From Tannerella sp. (GTDB taxonomy: Bacteria; Bacteroidota; Bacteroidia; Bacteroidales; Tannerellaceae): a DNA stretch of 6,175 bases. The notes under the pieces were generated by a model. It did not search any database. It was given only the letters and a program-made list of their open reading frames with translations, and was not told the origin of the DNA. The stretch spans positions 1 through 6,175 of the forward strand of contig JAITDQ010000360.1 in NCBI GenBank assembly GCA_031282485.1. Direction: 5' to 3'. Of the stretch, positions 6,155-6,175 are shown in pieces. The position numbers and the translations under genes are program-made. Position 1 is the first letter of the stretch; the number at the start of each line of letters is the position of its first letter.

Positions 6155-6175
6155 TGTATGCCGTTTATTAAAATA

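Noticed and set aside
1..6175. Mobile element, CRISPR, tRNA/rRNA or novel defence system
   Set aside because: All long coding regions belong to well-known housekeeping families, and I found no terminal inverted repeats, transposase, integrase, spaced repeat array or RNA gene.

Overview
The window looks like ordinary chromosome from a member of the Bacteroidota, probably Bacteroidales. The main sign is the promoters. The ahpC promoter reads TTTG, 19 nt, TAATTTTG, a full match to the TTTG / TAnnTTTG consensus of the Bacteroidota housekeeping sigma factor, and tatA is preceded by TATCTTTG. Starts lack clear Shine-Dalgarno sequences and have A/T-rich leaders, which also fits. The encoded proteins (a PBP1A-type synthase, a minimal TatA/TatC pair, AhpC/AhpF) fit this phylum by recollection, but I could not run a search.

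Layout. Positions 1-1734 hold a leftward operon: tatA, then tatC, then the 5' part of a class A penicillin-binding protein gene whose start overlaps the tatC stop by 8 nt and which runs off the left edge. Positions 1735-2010 are a divergent intergenic region with the tatA promoter, the ahpC promoter, a PerR-box-like sequence inside the ahpC promoter, and an imperfect inverted repeat. Positions 2011-4257 hold the rightward pair ahpC and ahpF, separated by a strong intrinsic terminator. A perfect 9-bp hairpin lies between ahpF and the convergent genes to its right. Positions 4323-6154 hold two leftward cation diffusion facilitator (CDF) genes joined by an ATGA stop/start overlap; their promoter lies beyond the right edge.

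How the genes work together. TatA and TatC form an export channel for folded proteins, and the co-transcribed PBP polymerises peptidoglycan in the periplasm, so the left operon is about the cell envelope. AhpC reduces peroxides and AhpF re-reduces AhpC with NADH. The two CDF proteins have different metal-site signatures (HxxxD/HxxxD and DxxxD/NxxxD), which suggests efflux of zinc-like ions by one and of a different or broader set of divalent metals by the other. Peroxide defence and metal efflux are adjacent only as convergent units, so I do not claim a functional link.

I see no mobile element, CRISPR array, tRNA, rRNA or recognisable new multi-gene system. The points most worth checking are the PerR-like operator, the terminator inside ahpCF and the unusual CDF pair.
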